Assembly: GCA_030142905.1 (NCBI GenBank)
Contig: JASJOG010000433.1
Location: forward strand, 62,001 to 126,000
Origin: Heliopora coerulea
Taxonomy: Eukaryota > Cnidaria > Anthozoa > Scleralcyonacea > Helioporidae
Length of the DNA stretch: 64,000 bases
Direction: 5' to 3'
Numbering within the stretch: the first letter of the stretch is position 1; each line of letters starts with the position of its first letter. A program made the position numbers and the translations under genes. Below the pieces are notes generated by a model that searched no databases, had not been told where the DNA came from, and saw nothing but the letters and a program-made list of their open reading frames with translations. This document shows, piece after piece, positions 1-11,624 of this stretch.

Positions 1-278
1 AGTTGGATAATGTGATCTATTTTGTTCTTAGACTAGAAGAGTTCCTTTCAGACATGTTGGTGTCCTGGGCTCACTCAACCATTTAAGGTAAAGGACATCA
101 GGACAGTCAGAAGGATTTACTAGTCCTTGGGCTAACAGGGAAGGTTTGCCAACACCTTAGGTGAAGTTAATTACCACTGACAGCCAATTAAGGCAAGCAG
201 TGGCTTTCAGTCACCCGTTTACCCAGCTGGCAAGGCAGGGGCGCCACTCCCTGAGGATGCCGAAACATCTTGCCTCCT
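1..278. other. unassigned leading stretch
   Basis: I see no convincing exon or repeat unit here. The stretch ends at an (ATT)n run that is the tail of a minus-strand retrotransposon fragment, so it is probably the sequence into which that array was inserted. Confidence 0.4.
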
Positions 279-284
279 TATTAC

Positions 285-315
<31 letters not shown>

Positions 316-320
316 ATTAT
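279..320. repeat. (ATT)n microsatellite, retroelement tail
   Basis: Nearly pure ATT trinucleotide run. On the minus strand it reads (AAT)n and directly follows the 3' end of a truncated retrotransposon, as at the other elements of this array. Confidence 0.85.
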
Positions 321-640
321 TCTCTTCATGCTCGGATTTAGGTCTTCCATCCGATAATGACCTTGAGAGCAAGCTACAAGTAGCCAAATGTCTCAAGGGC
401 TTAGTCCGTCTGTTTTACTGCATAAGCACCATTCTCAAAATTGTGGCTGTTCCTAATGATGCCGTTTTTTGCAGATGCTCTACCCTCACCTCGATCCCAA
501 TCTCTTGAATCCATTTTTATAAATCCGTTGAGACCGCTCCTAGCGAACCAACAACCACAGGAATAACAGTGATCCTTTTCAAGTCCCACATACTTGCTAT
601 CTCTATCTTCTGGGATGCAGTCCTGATATTTCTCTTCTTC
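321..640 (-). pseudogene. 3' fragment of R4/Dong-like retrotransposon (endonuclease tail)
   Basis: The minus strand encodes, across two frames, a stretch with MWDLKRITVIPVVVGSLGAV followed by about 45 residues in an overlapping frame. This aligns by eye with the endonuclease C-termini at 1014-1772 and 5473-5721 (VEVIPIVVGALGTV, VEVIPVVVGALG). Only the last roughly 100 codons remain, and a frameshift separates the two parts. The fragment ends at an (AAT)n tail, so it is a fourth, severely 5'-truncated member of the array. No function is expected. It is a subfamily distinct from its neighbours because the sequence after the conserved VVG..G block differs. Confidence 0.65.
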
Positions 641-653
641 ACGTCCTGATATT

Positions 654-889
654 TCTCAGATAACCATAATAATAATGATGATAATGATAATAATAGTAAT
701 AAAAATAATTGGGTGGTGTGCGAGTTGTAATAATAATAATAATGATAAAAATAATAGTAAGACCCCTTCCACTGTCGTAAATTGGGTGGTCTGCGTGTTG
801 TAATAATAATCATCACGCAGGCAAATGATAATAATAATAACATTATTATTACAACTCGCACACCACCCAACTAAGGACAGTGGAAGGGG

Positions 890-890
<1 letters not shown>
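654..890. repeat. three copies of a short TAA-tailed repeat in mixed orientation
   Basis: A unit of about 35-50 bp occurs at about 709-742 (+), 762-810 (+) and 842-890 (-). Its core is TTGGGTGGTGTGCGAGTTG followed by (TAA)n, preceded in two copies by CCCCTTCCACTGTC. The plus and minus copies form an inverted repeat. The shared 3' end followed by TAA triplets resembles very short 5'-truncated copies of a TAA-targeted retroelement or a tiny SINE. Confidence 0.6.
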
Positions 891-935
<45 letters not shown>

Positions 936-1013
936 GTTTTTCCACACAGTCTACTTAAATAAACTGGAATAAAACTAGGAGAAAGTTGCCCCCCGCAACC
1001 TAAAGTCCTAGAG

Positions 1014-1772
1014 TTATATGTCCTTCATGTCCATAACCCTTCGTATGATTCTTGCTTTTCCAAGTAATACTGTCTTTTGCAGCATTTCAACTGGTATTAC
1101 AGTCCCAATCTTTTCCAAAAACCCTTCAAGTCTTTTTGATACCGTTCCCAGGGCACCAACAACTATTGGTATGACTTCCACTTGATTTAACGTCCACATT
1201 CTTGATAATTCCATTTTCAAATCCTGGTAATTTAAAATTTTTTCCAATTCCTTCGTTCCCACCCTATTATCTCCAGGTACCGCTATGTCAATAATACACG
1301 CTGTCTTCTTTTCTTTATCCACAATAATTATATCAGGTCTCCTGTGTTCTATTTCATGGTCACATTGAATATTGAAATCCCACAATAGCTTATGACGACT
1401 ATTTTCTAACACTCCTTGTGGTTGGTGTTCATACCATTTGTTTGCATGTTCCAAATTGTATTTCCTACACAACTCCAAATGAACTTTACGTCCTACATTG
1501 TCATGTCTTCCCTTGTACTCCCCTTGCGCTAACTTGCTGCATTCACTTACTAGATGTAAAAAGGTTTCTCCTTTCTGACTGCACATTCTACCCAAAGATG
1601 AGCTTATTGTTTTATCAATATGGAATTTAATATAATTTGTTCTTATAGCTTGCTCTTGGGCCGCAAAAATCAACGCCTCAGTTGTAGCTTTTAAGTCCGC
1701 TTTTGTGACCCACTCCCAGGATTTTTGTTTCTCTACATCATCTCCATGATCTCTCACAAATTGTCCATACAT
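1014..1772 (-). pseudogene. retrotransposon copy A, zinc knuckle and restriction-like endonuclease
   Basis: A 252-codon frame. Residues 40-60 (AAQEQAIRTNYIKFHID) are shared with copy C. A degenerate Cys/His knuckle follows (C-SQKGETFLHLVSEC, first Cys missing). Next comes a PD-(D/E)xK-type core, HRRPDIIIVDKEKKTACIID, with the RPD and later D expected of R2/R4-type endonucleases, and the conserved VEVIPIVVGALGTV block. The enzyme would nick target DNA to prime reverse transcription. This segment is intact, but the polyprotein upstream is broken. Confidence 0.8.
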
Positions 1773-1928
1773 CTTTTTCTCTCTCCATATTCTCTCTTGC
1801 TCTTCTTCTTCTATTCTTTTATATTCTCTTGGCTAAATATAATCCACGGTTTCAATTATATTGCCTGCCCTCTCACACTCCAGAAATGGCTCAACACTAT
1901 GTTGAACATACCAGCCCACACTGTTTTT

Positions 1929-3300
1929 CTACCTTCGAATACAGCTTTCGGCAATTATAAGTCCACCTCCACCTCTTCTCCTCGGTATATAAATTCTGTT
2001 AATATCGCTCTTCGGGTATAACGCCCCATTCATATTGATAAGTTTCCTTGTCCGTCTGTCCATCTCCAATAAGTCATCTTTGTTCCATCGTATTATTCCT
2101 CCACTATATCTAAGTAGCGAAACAGCCAATGTGTTGATGGACAATATCTTATTTCGTCCGTTCAATTTTGATTTGAACACAAGTTTCAGTCTCCTTATGT
2201 ACTCCTTTCTAAATATTGTCTTCATTTCCTTTTCCATAACTTGGTTAGATTCCAGTATTCCTAAGTACTCGTATCCGTCTTCATCCATTTGCTTCATTAC
2301 CTGGCCATCCGGTAATATTATACGATTGCACTCGATTACTTTCCCTCTCTTTAATATTAGTACAGCGCATTTCTTTATACCAAATTCCATTCTGATGTCT
2401 GTGCTAAAAAGGTACACCGTCCTTACCAGTGAATCTATTTGATCACGAGATTTCCCATATAGTTTTAAATCATTCATGAACAGCAGGTGGTTGATTTTAT
2501 GTTTTTTTTTCCTTAAGCTCATATCCTGCGTTCGCTTTTCGGAGGGTCCTTGACAAGGGTATCATGCATAATATGAACAACAGTGGAGATAGGCTATCGC
2601 CTTGAAAGATTTCTCTTCTTATGTTTACACTCCCCTGTGATTCGCCACACGATGTTATATCCGTTCTCCAATTCTCCATGCTCGCTTTAAGTAATTCTTT
2701 GACATTTCCCGCTATACCAAACATCTCAAGGCATTCCATTATACACGAATAAGGTATAGTATCATATGCTTTGCGGTAATCCACCCATGCCATAGCTAAA
2801 TTGGTATTCCGTCGTTTGCAATCCCTGACTATCAGCTGATCTATTAGTAGCTGGTCTTTTGTGCCTCTGCATTTTTTTCTACACCCTTTTTCTTCCGGGG
2901 GTGGTAAATTACTCGTTTCAAGGTATGCATACACATGTTCAGCGATCACTCCAGTCAACAATTTCCACATGAGTGGTAAGCATGATATTGGCCTAAAATT
3001 ATCAGCAGAACTTCCTTTCTCAGGATCTTTCAGGCACAGCACTGTCCTGCCATATGTCATCCACAAAGGTATTTCTTGCTTTCCACAGACCATAGCATCT
3101 AACTGCTCTGCAATTCGCTCATGGCAAGATGTTATCATCTTTAACCAATATCCCTTCACACCATCGGGTCCAGGAGCCTCCCAGTTAGGGATCTTTCTGC
3201 ATTGTCTCTCCATCGGTATTTTTGTGATTCTCACCTCTTCTTGCTTTACATTTATGTTGACTCTCTCGATTTTCATTTTCTTTATCCACTCTTTATCCAC
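1929..3300 (-). pseudogene. retrotransposon copy A, reverse transcriptase
   Basis: Two overlapping frames (3300-2497 and 2522-1929) give an [30 protein letters not shown] (fingers), AMAWVDYRKAYDTIP (palm, first catalytic Asp), [12 protein letters not shown], then the catalytic box region and thumb. The catalytic box reads FMNDLK where copy C has YMDDLK, so one catalytic aspartate has become Asn. A frameshift at about 2.5 kb lies just before that box. Both changes indicate a dead copy. Copy C has the same domain order and frames, so the identification is firm. Confidence 0.85.
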
Positions 3301-3409
3301 ACTTTATCACTATCATTTTCTTTATCCATTGGATTACCCCAAATTTCGCTCCAGAATATTCTACTCTCTGCCGCGTCAGGAATGATCTTTTCCATGTTAA
3401 TTTGCCCAT

Positions 3410-4312
3410 TTATCTCTCTATAACATTGTTCTGATCTATAGTAAACAATCGATTTTGGCGATACTGCTCAATTCTTTCTTCATAACGTCGAATCTTTGAT
3501 GCTTTTGTTAATACTCGTTGTTTCAGCTCTTCTATCACTGTCCCAATTCCTTTAGTTTTAATTCTGTATTTTCTTTCCAGGATAGAACACCTCTCTCGTG
3601 ACCGTAATTCACCTTTTCTTTTACGCTCTAACACTCCTATATCCCTTCTCAATTTCTTGGTATCTTTTTCTATTCTTCTCCACCATGGTTCTTTGCTTCG
3701 TCAATCATTCCTTGTTGCTTTTACTCCTTATTTTTCTGCTACATACATGCTCACTGCCGTTAGGAAATTATTTGTGTCTGTGACATTTGTTGTTTGAAAA
3801 TACTTAATAGCCTTGTTTACTTTCTGCGGTATAATGTTCAACCTTATCCTATCTACTCTTTTAAGTGTCGCTATTGTTATGTCGAACTCCCCTCTATCCA
3901 TTAAATCCTTGATTCTAAACACTATTTCAAGTTCCTCCTCAGACACATCTGGATAATTTTGCCAGTTATTCTTCGGTTCTCTACTTTCGCTGTCACTAGG
4001 TTGTGCATTACTGTCAATCTCACTACTGCTCTCATTGTCATCTTGCCTTTGTACTTCCCCATTATCAACTTCTCTAGGTTGTTCTACTTCACTTATTACA
4101 TTATCTTCACTTAAAACTCTCCTTTTAATTTCATCCAATTCCATTTCTGTAAGCCATCCGTTTTTCCTAATCGCTCTTGCTTGGTCGGCAATCCTTTGTT
4201 CATTTGATCTAAAAGGTCCCCTTTCTTCCCATTCCCTGTACATTCTCTGCCTGTAGCCTCTTATTGGGACTCCCTTTTCGTCTGTTGGTTTACTTTTATA
4301 GTAACATTCCAT
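3410..4312 (-). pseudogene. retrotransposon copy A, N-terminal region
   Basis: Two frames (4312-3728, then 3652-3410) encode the charged region ahead of the reverse transcriptase. It begins MECYYKSKPTDEKGVPIRGY and has an acidic Glu/Ser-rich middle section, then a basic section with [14 protein letters not shown]. The same order and wording recur in copy C ([34 protein letters not shown]), which supports real homology. The role is presumably nucleic-acid binding. The reading frame is broken near 3.7 kb. Confidence 0.7.
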
Positions 4313-4672
4313 AACTATTACATTCAGTTCCTTATTCCAAACTCGTCGTGATGTTTCAGCCGTAACAGGATGACGACCGTGTCTACGCTGCTGATCCGCA
4401 GAACACCTGCCTTACGAGGAACCTTCCCCAGTTGCTCGAGCCCAATTCACGTCGTTGTACTCACTATTTATATCTGTCATAATTCATACATGTTTGAGGT
4501 TAGTGACTTTAAGGTTACACAACCACCGGACTACATTTTGTCTGACCTCTAGCCTCCGACCTGTCTGGCTTGAGTGACCCTACCAGGAGCATTTGCTCCC
4601 GCCAGCATAGCTCTTGGGTTCATCGAGGTGCACAAGACTCCCCACCACTGCAAGGTAGTAGTCCAGGGCAGG

Positions 4673-4673
<1 letters not shown>

Positions 4674-4709
<36 letters not shown>

Positions 4710-5276
4710 GTTTTCTCACGGTCTAGTTCTTAACCTGTTGGTAACTCACTACCAGGCTACATCCCGTAGCTTAAGATAGTAAGCTTTCACCATCAACTTA
4801 ACCATTTTCTAATACTTCTCGTATTATTCGAACTGTTCCTAGCAAACAAGATTTTTGAAGAAGTTCAAAACTGTCCTCCATATTTATCCTTTTCAACCAC
4901 TTAGAGAGTCTTTTTTCAACCGTTCCTAACGCTCCAACCACAGTCGGTATGGTATTTACATTCCTGCAATTCCACAGTTTATTAATTTCCCTTCTTAAGT
5001 CCTGATATTTAGTAAGTTTCTCCTGCTCTTTCTCCTCCACCTTTGTGTCGAACGGACACTTTACATCTATTATCCAACAATCTCTTTTTTTCTTTTCATA
5101 AATCACAATATCCGGCTTATTATGGTCAATATGATGATCAGTCTGTATTGGGAAATCCCACAACAGTTTCACATCATCATTTTCCAGTACTTTCTCTGGA
5201 ATGTGATCATACCATTGTGCCTTGTAGGGAAGTTTATATCTTTTGCACATGTTCCAGTGCACTACAACTGCCATTA
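4674..5276 (-). mobile_element. 5'-truncated R4/Dong-like element (copy B)
   Basis: Contains an (ATT)n tail at 4673-4708, a 3' UTR and a 158-codon frame at 4798-5274 on the minus strand. That frame encodes only the endonuclease end: NKPDIVIYEKKKRDCWIIDV (PD...D-type core) and NTIPTVVGALGTVEKRL. Its 3' UTR differs from those of copies A and C, so it is a separate subfamily. The truncated 5' end runs directly into the (AAT)n tail of copy C at 5275-5285, so copy B appears inserted at a TAA run. Confidence 0.8.
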
Positions 5277-5472
5277 TTATTATTTTCTTCTATGCGCGGT
5301 TTGCTGTGGATCCGGTATTCATCGGTGCCAGCTGTCTACAACCAGTAGACTAAGGTGGCACTGTTACAACTAGTTTTCTAGTACTCTTCTTAAAATTCTT
5401 GCTGTTCCAAGAGGTGTCGTTTTCTGGATATCCTCAACGTTTACTGTTATTTCAATCCTCTCAATCCATTGT

Positions 5473-6232
5473 TCAAACTTTATGCTTACACAGCCCCAAG
5501 GCTCCAACAACAACTGGAATTACTTCTACTTTTCTCATTGACCACAGGTTCTTAATCTCTCGTTTCAATGCTTGATACTTTTCTATCTTTTCTGTTTCTT
5601 TCTCACCAATTCTGTTTTCTCCTGGTATGGCTACGTCAATTATTGCACATTTCTTTTCTGCTTTGTCTACTACTGCTATATCTGGTTTTCGGTATTCTAT
5701 CTGATGGTCGTACTGGATCATAAAATCCCAAAGAACTTTTACTTTATCCGACTCTACTACTCCATGGAGGTCATGTTCGTACCACTTGCTCGCTCTTTTC
5801 TAGATCGTGTTTTCCACATATTTTCCAATGTATAATTCTTGCTACATTATCATGTCGACTTTTGTACTCTCGTTGTGCAAGTTTTGTGTATTCACTTACC
5901 AGATGTCCCACACTTTCTCCTTTTTGCCCGCAAAGTCTGCATAGCGGTGAGTCTACAGATTTATCAATTTTGAACTTGATATAGTTAGTTCTTATCGCCT
6001 GTTCTTGAGCTGCACATATTAGGGCTTCCGTTTCCGGTTTCAAATCACTCTTTTGTAGCCACCTCCACATCTTTTCCTTGTCTATGTCTTCACTTTTCTC
6101 CCTGTTGAACGGTCCATACATTCTCTTACCTATCCATCTTTGTTCTCTTTCTTCGACTTCTCTCCTCTTATACTGTTGCTTTGGCATACTATCTTCAGTC
6201 GTGATAACTTCTCTTTCTCTTACTTCAACCAA
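5473..6232 (-). pseudogene. retrotransposon copy C, zinc knuckle and endonuclease
   Basis: Frames 6232-5771 and 5721-5473. The first has AAQEQAIRTNYIKFKIDKSV and a knuckle CRLCGQKGESVGHLVSEY, in which the fourth ligand (Cys in the related copy) is Tyr. The second has RKPDIAVVDKAEKKCAIIDV and VEVIPVVVGALG. A frameshift near 5.75 kb separates knuckle from nuclease core, and a further break follows VGALG. Confidence 0.75.
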
Positions 6233-6256
6233 TAAAGGTTCTACTGCATTTTTGAT

Positions 6257-7507
6257 CTACCATCCAACACCGTTCTCCTCTGATCTAATACTTGACTCAC
6301 AGCTTATCAATCCTCTACCACCTTTTTTTCTTGGCAAATATAACCTGTCTACATCACTCTTAGGGTGAAAAGCTCCGTACATGGTCAATATTTTTCTCGT
6401 TTTTCTATCCAAGCTCTTTATTTCTTGATCGTTCCAGGTAACGATTCCTGCACCATACCTAAGTAATGCGACTACCCACGTGTTCACCGCTTGCATTTTG
6501 TTTCTGCCGTTTAATTTCGACTTCATGACCAACCTCAACCTCCGCACATACTCCTTTTTGAACTTTGATCTCATTTCTTCTTCCATTAATCTATCTATCT
6601 CCAAGATACCCAGGTATTTGTATCCCTCTTGTTCAATCACTTTCATTACTTCTCCGTTCGGCAATACCACTCCGTCATTCTCGGCAATCTTTCCCCTCTT
6701 TAGAATTTATACCCCGCACTTCTTAATTCCAAATTCCATGCCGATATCTTTACTGAATAGATGGACCGTCTTCACAAGGGAGTCGATCATTGCCTTGCTC
6801 TTACCATATAATTTGAGGTCATCCATATACAACAAATGATTGATCTTTTTCTTTCGGCCCTTGAATTCATATCCTGTCTTCACTTTCCTTAAAATAAGGC
6901 TAAGGGGTGCCACACAAAGCACGAACAACAGCGGTGACAAACTATCTCCCTGAAATATACCTCTCCTGATATTTACTTCTCCTACACTCTCTCCACAAGC
7001 TGACAATTCTCTTTTCCATTTCGTCATGCTATTACATACAAACTGTTCTACGTTTTTGGCAATTCCAAACATTTTCAAACATTCCTCAATCCATGAATGT
7101 GGTACCATGTCGTACCCTTTTTGATAATCTACCCATGCCATTGCTAGGTTAGTGTGTCTCTTTATGTAGTCCTTAAGCACCAACTTATCAATGAGCAACT
7201 GTTCTTTAGTTCCTCTGCATTGTCTTTTGCAGCCTTTCTGTTCGTTTGGTAGGATTTTGTTGGAATCTAGAAAATCGTTCACACTTTCTGCAATAATACC
7301 AGTCACAAGTTTCCACATCACTGGAAGACATGATATAGGTCTAAAATTGTCAACAGCGTTGCTTTTTGACGGGTCTTTTACACAAACCACTGTTCTGCCA
7401 CATGTCATCCATTCCGGAAGTTCTCCACCTTCATTTAATATCCCCTCCAATTGCTCTGCTATTCTCTGATGGCAAGCTGTTAATTTCTTAAACCAAAACC
7501 CCTGCAC
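6257..7507 (-). pseudogene. retrotransposon copy C, reverse transcriptase
   Basis: Frames 7507-6707 and 6670-6257. Motifs in order: [60 protein letters not shown] (catalytic Asp pair), EFGIKKCGV, then thumb motifs (YLGILEIDRLMEEEM, RKTRKILTMYGAFHPKSD). This order and wording are typical of non-LTR RTs. The frame breaks right after KKCGV at about 6.7 kb. The intact YMDD makes this the better preserved RT of the two. Confidence 0.85.
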
Positions 7508-7675
7508 ACCATCTCACCCGGGCGCTTTCCAATTACGCCTCTTTCTGCGCTGCATCTTAACCTTAGTTTGGTTAATATGTAGGTCTTCTTGTCTAGGATG
7601 GTCTATATGCTCTTTTAGTTCTTGTAACCATTCTGCCCTGTCATTATGTTTCTTTTCGTTGTCCTACATATTTCC

Positions 7676-8793
7676 TCAAAATTTCCTGCTTTCTTCAATG
7701 TCAGGTACAATCTTCTCCTGTCTGCTAGCTCCGCTCAATTCTAGATAAACCATCTTCTGATCCACATTGAACATTCTATTCTGCCGGTATTGCTTTATTC
7801 TTTGTTCGTATCTATTTACCGTTGCTTTCTTTGCAATGACCCTTTGCTTTAGCTCTTCCGGCACAATAGTCACACCTTTACTTTTGATCTTATATCTTCT
7901 CTCCACCATTTGATACTTCTCTTCTCTTCTTAGTTCTCCCCTTTTTTTTCGTTCTAATACTCCAATGCCTTTTCTTAATCTTTTGATGACTCTTTCGATC
8001 CTTCTCTTCCACCATGGTTCTCCATTACTCTTTCCTCTTTTTTCATGCCCAATCCCTAATCGTTCTGCCACATATAAGCCGACAGCTTTTAGCAATCTGT
8101 TTGTTTCTGTGATATTGCTTGTTTTGATGTACTTCATTACCTTATTTGCCCTTTTTATTTCTTTTAAAACTTTCACCCTATCTACTTTCTTTAAATTGCA
8201 ACTTCTATCATCTTACTCGTTCATCAGTTCTATAATTCTGTTAACTATGTTTTTCTCCTTTTCTGTGGCTTGTTTAATCTCATCAGTTACAAGTCTCTCT
8301 GCTCCGACGTTCTGCTCTTCCTCTCTGTACCATCTCCATCTATTCTTATATGCTCTTCTTCAATGTCTGGCTCCCCACTCAATTCTTGTTCTGGATTTTG
8401 TATTTCTCCATCCGTCTCTTCCTGTAGTACACGTCTCTTTATTTCTTCCAGCTCTACTGTTCTTAACCACTCATTTTTTCTAATTGCTCTCGCCTGGTCA
8501 GCTAGTCGTTGTTCCGTTATAGAGAACAATCCTCTTTCTTGCCTCATCCTGTACATCCTTTGGCGATACCCTCGAATTGGTATTCCATCATCTGTAAAAA
8601 GTCTGCTTTGGAAGAAGCATTCCATAACTATAACATTGACATCCTTAGACCATTTCAATCTAGTATTTGCAGCAGTAGCATGATGACAACCGGGCCAGCG
8701 CTGCTGCTCCACTTGGCACCTGCCGGGCGAGACACCTTCACATGAAGTTCCGGTTTCATTTACGCCGTTATTCGGTATATTACTTTCTATCAT
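7676..8793 (-). pseudogene. retrotransposon copy C, N-terminal region
   Basis: Frames 8793-8287 and 8176-7676. The first contains a Cys/His-containing segment ([20 protein letters not shown]), then [20 protein letters not shown] and an acidic tail. The second continues with a basic helix-rich part (RIERVIKRLRKGIGVLERKK). It is collinear with 4312-3410 of copy A. A gap or frameshift between about 8287 and 8176 breaks it. Confidence 0.7.
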
Positions 8794-8983
8794 TTTTCAC
8801 TCATTAGAGGTTAGTGAGTTTTAGGTTACACCACCACCGGACTACATTTTGTCTGACCTCTCTCCTTTGACCTGCCTGGCAAAGGTGTCCCTACTTAGAG
8901 CCTAAGCTCCCGCCAGTATAGCTCTCAGGATCATTAAGGTACGCAAACCTCCCCACCACACCAAGGTAGTAGTCCTGAGGAGG

Positions 8984-9135
8984 ATTATTATTATTACTAT
9001 TATTATAATTATTATTACGATTATGATTAGTCTTATTTCGGTTATTATTGTCCTCAGCAACATCATTATCATGATCAGTATCATCATAGTCGTCATCACA
9101 AAAATTGTCGTTTTCGTAGTCATTATCAAAAGCAT
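8984..9135. repeat. degenerate ATT/ATC microsatellite
   Basis: An ATT run with many substitutions lying between the 5' end of retrotransposon copy C and the ADAT2 splice acceptor. Its impurity suggests an old run that predates or decayed after the insertion. Confidence 0.7.
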
Positions 9136-9167
9136 GTTAATGTCTGTATATATGATATATATATTAA

Positions 9168-9698
<531 letters not shown>

Positions 9699-10788
9699 TA
9701 GATTTTAGTCAGGGATGAACTGAAGAACAAATACAAGTGGCTATTTGTGGTCGCTGGTTTCACTATATATCCTCGGTTTCGACGATAAATAGGAATTTAA
9801 AAGAAATTCTGACGTAATTATGGTTATGTTGCTAGTGAAAATCAGGCCTTAATAATTTGGTTGAGAGATTCGTCCTACAGAAAAAAACTGCTCCATTTTT
9901 GACTGCTGTAAAATCGTTCCTGTCTGGACCACTATTTGTGCACATATTATTCAAAAACACCGCACTTGAGCAAGGAAGGATTTTCTTAATCCAAATACGT
10001 TCGAATCTGAGAGGTTTATCTTGAATGTTTCAACTGTTTGGGACCTCCCTGAAATGATTGCGGGTTATTCGTCACCTAATAATTTCGGACCCATGAAACC
10101 AGAGTGTGGCCAGACCTACATTTTTTGTGGGGGATGGGAGGTGAGAGGGGGACTTCTATGAACTCAAATCACGACTTTGGAGAATTTTGGCCCTAGGAGT
10201 AAAACCACTCGTTAAATTTAGTATTTTAAGCCCGTTGATACTGATTCGAGGCATTGAAAGATGTTTCATTTAATATTTCAGCCAATAATAAGTTAGAGGT
10301 CACAGCCCCACCAGGTCCGTCCTTGGCCACGCCATGGCAGCCACTGGTCCCTGTGTTAACTTTGGATGATTATTTCCAAAATTTACTGGATTATTGTCAG
10401 TAAGTTCTTCCACTTTTTTTCTCTTTATTTCCACTTTACTTTTCTCTCATTTTTACTTGTGAAAAATATTGTTCTTATCAATAAATTGAAACTAGCCAGA
10501 CAATAATTCACAACAAACATTTGACATTTACACTCGATCGCTTGCAATGGACTTTATAATTAACGAAGGAAATTTTCCAGTGCTAGAATCTTATGTTTTA
10601 AGACTGAATTGGGCCAGCTGCAAAAAAACCGCAATTTTTGGGCCTCCGGCTAGGAGTCGAGCATGCGATTCTGCCGGCATATGCATTTCGCTGCCAAGCA
10701 AGCTGCGAAGACAGCTCGGCCACGAATTCTGTATATACATAACGGTAGTAATTCCAGTGAGCTGGAGAACGTGGATAGAGTGTCAGAA
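9699..10788. other. ADAT2 3' UTR and intergenic DNA
   Basis: No further coding potential was recognised. An AATAAA lies at 10480-10485 and would make a long 3' UTR. Nearer variants (GATAAA at about 9784) are possible. The rest is unassigned. Confidence 0.4.
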
Positions 10789-10855
10789 TCTTAGATCAGT
10801 TGCCAGAGCACTGCACTAGATTTGCACGGTCATGAGTTTAATTCCAAGCTGGAGG
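10789..10855 (+). repeat. degenerate tRNA-like sequence (SINE head or tRNA relic)
   Basis: The stretch resembles a tRNA with A-box-like TTAGATCAGTTGCCAGAGCA and B-box-like TCATGAGTTTAATTCC at the right spacing. Both boxes carry substitutions (GATCAG for GCTCAG, TTTAATT for TTCGAAT), so it is a relic and not a working tRNA. A T-run follows at 10869-10881. Confidence 0.45.
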
Positions 10856-11624
10856 TCCAAGACTTGCTTTTTTTTTTTTTTACACAACTGGTCCCGGAAG
10901 GGTGTTAAAATATAGGACTCTGAGTGTCGAAAATTTCCTTAATCAAATTTATACTCCAGAGATGGCTACAGTTTGTTAAAAGTGTGAGGCAACCCACAAG
11001 TTTGTTTTTGCCATGAAAAACAAAATCCATTCGGTTTACCCTTCATGAGATTAGGTGTAAATAAATTTTGAATTCACATTCCCTTGGTAACAAAGGTTGC
11101 ATGGAAACCGGACAGATGTTCCTGAAATAATAAACAGATAAGGTTCAAGGAACAAAAAGAATGATTCGTGCTGCAAAAGTATTTCTTAGCTGACAATTTA
11201 GTGCGTTCGTTTGTAGATTTACCCTCTGAATGTCGTCATTCTTTTAAGGCTCAGAGGAGTTGTGTTAATTGTGCAACTTTGTTTTTTTTACTTGCTTTTT
11301 ATTGATATTTTTTAAGTGTAGACCATTTTTTCCCATTTTTTATGTATCGCTGAAAATTTTCGTTGGGATTTGGCCTTACAGGGGACATTCATTCGCTTCT
11401 GGTTCGCCCAACACCAACAAACTAATAAGCACCTGTGTCGCTGATGCTTTGTCCTGCTGATTAAAGTAGCGAAATGACCGCAAAACTACTGGGTTATGGG
11501 CGTAAAGTACGCCATGAAACATAAGCGCATGCGTGCATGTATTGATCTATAATCTTCGCAACAAACAACAGTCTGTTGATCAACCAGTGCATGAACCTAA
11601 GTTCAATATATTGAATTGCTCACG
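10856..11624. other. 5' flank of the SDR gene
   Basis: Intergenic DNA between the tRNA-like relic and the SDR start codon. It probably includes the SDR promoter and 5' UTR. I see no clear TATA box. Confidence 0.35.

Larger units (their letters stand above)
889..4673 (-). mobile_element. R4/Dong-like non-LTR retrotransposon, near full length (copy A)
   Basis: The minus strand carries, in order, an N-terminal charged region, a reverse transcriptase and a C-terminal restriction-like endonuclease, followed by a 3' UTR and an (AAT)n tail at 890-935. The 5' UTR (about 4313-4672) matches that of copy C at 8790-8983, including a TCCCGCCAGCATAGCTCT-type block, so the 5' end appears intact. The 5' end abuts the (ATT)n tail of copy B. 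Elements of the R4/Dong group are known to insert into TAA repeats, which fits. The coding region is broken into several frames, so this copy is inactive. Clade assignment rests on endonuclease type plus target and was not tested by phylogeny. Confidence 0.8.
5275..8984 (-). mobile_element. R4/Dong-like non-LTR retrotransposon, near full length (copy C)
   Basis: Same architecture as copy A with a shared 5' UTR block (about 8800-8983, ending in a GTAGTAGTCCTGAGGAGG-like sequence and ATT). It has an N-terminal region, RT, zinc knuckle and endonuclease, and a short (AAT)n tail at 5275-5285. Its 3' UTR is unlike that of A or B. The RT keeps a YMDD box, but the polyprotein is split into at least six frames, so it is not expected to be active. 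The 5' end lies against a degenerate ATT run just upstream of the ADAT2 exon, placing the array in the ADAT2 intron or 5' flank. Confidence 0.8.

Noticed and set aside
211..892. Asn-, Tyr- or Ile-run ORFs over ATT repeats
   Set aside because: They are translations of trinucleotide microsatellite DNA, apart from the part that matches the retrotransposon endonuclease.
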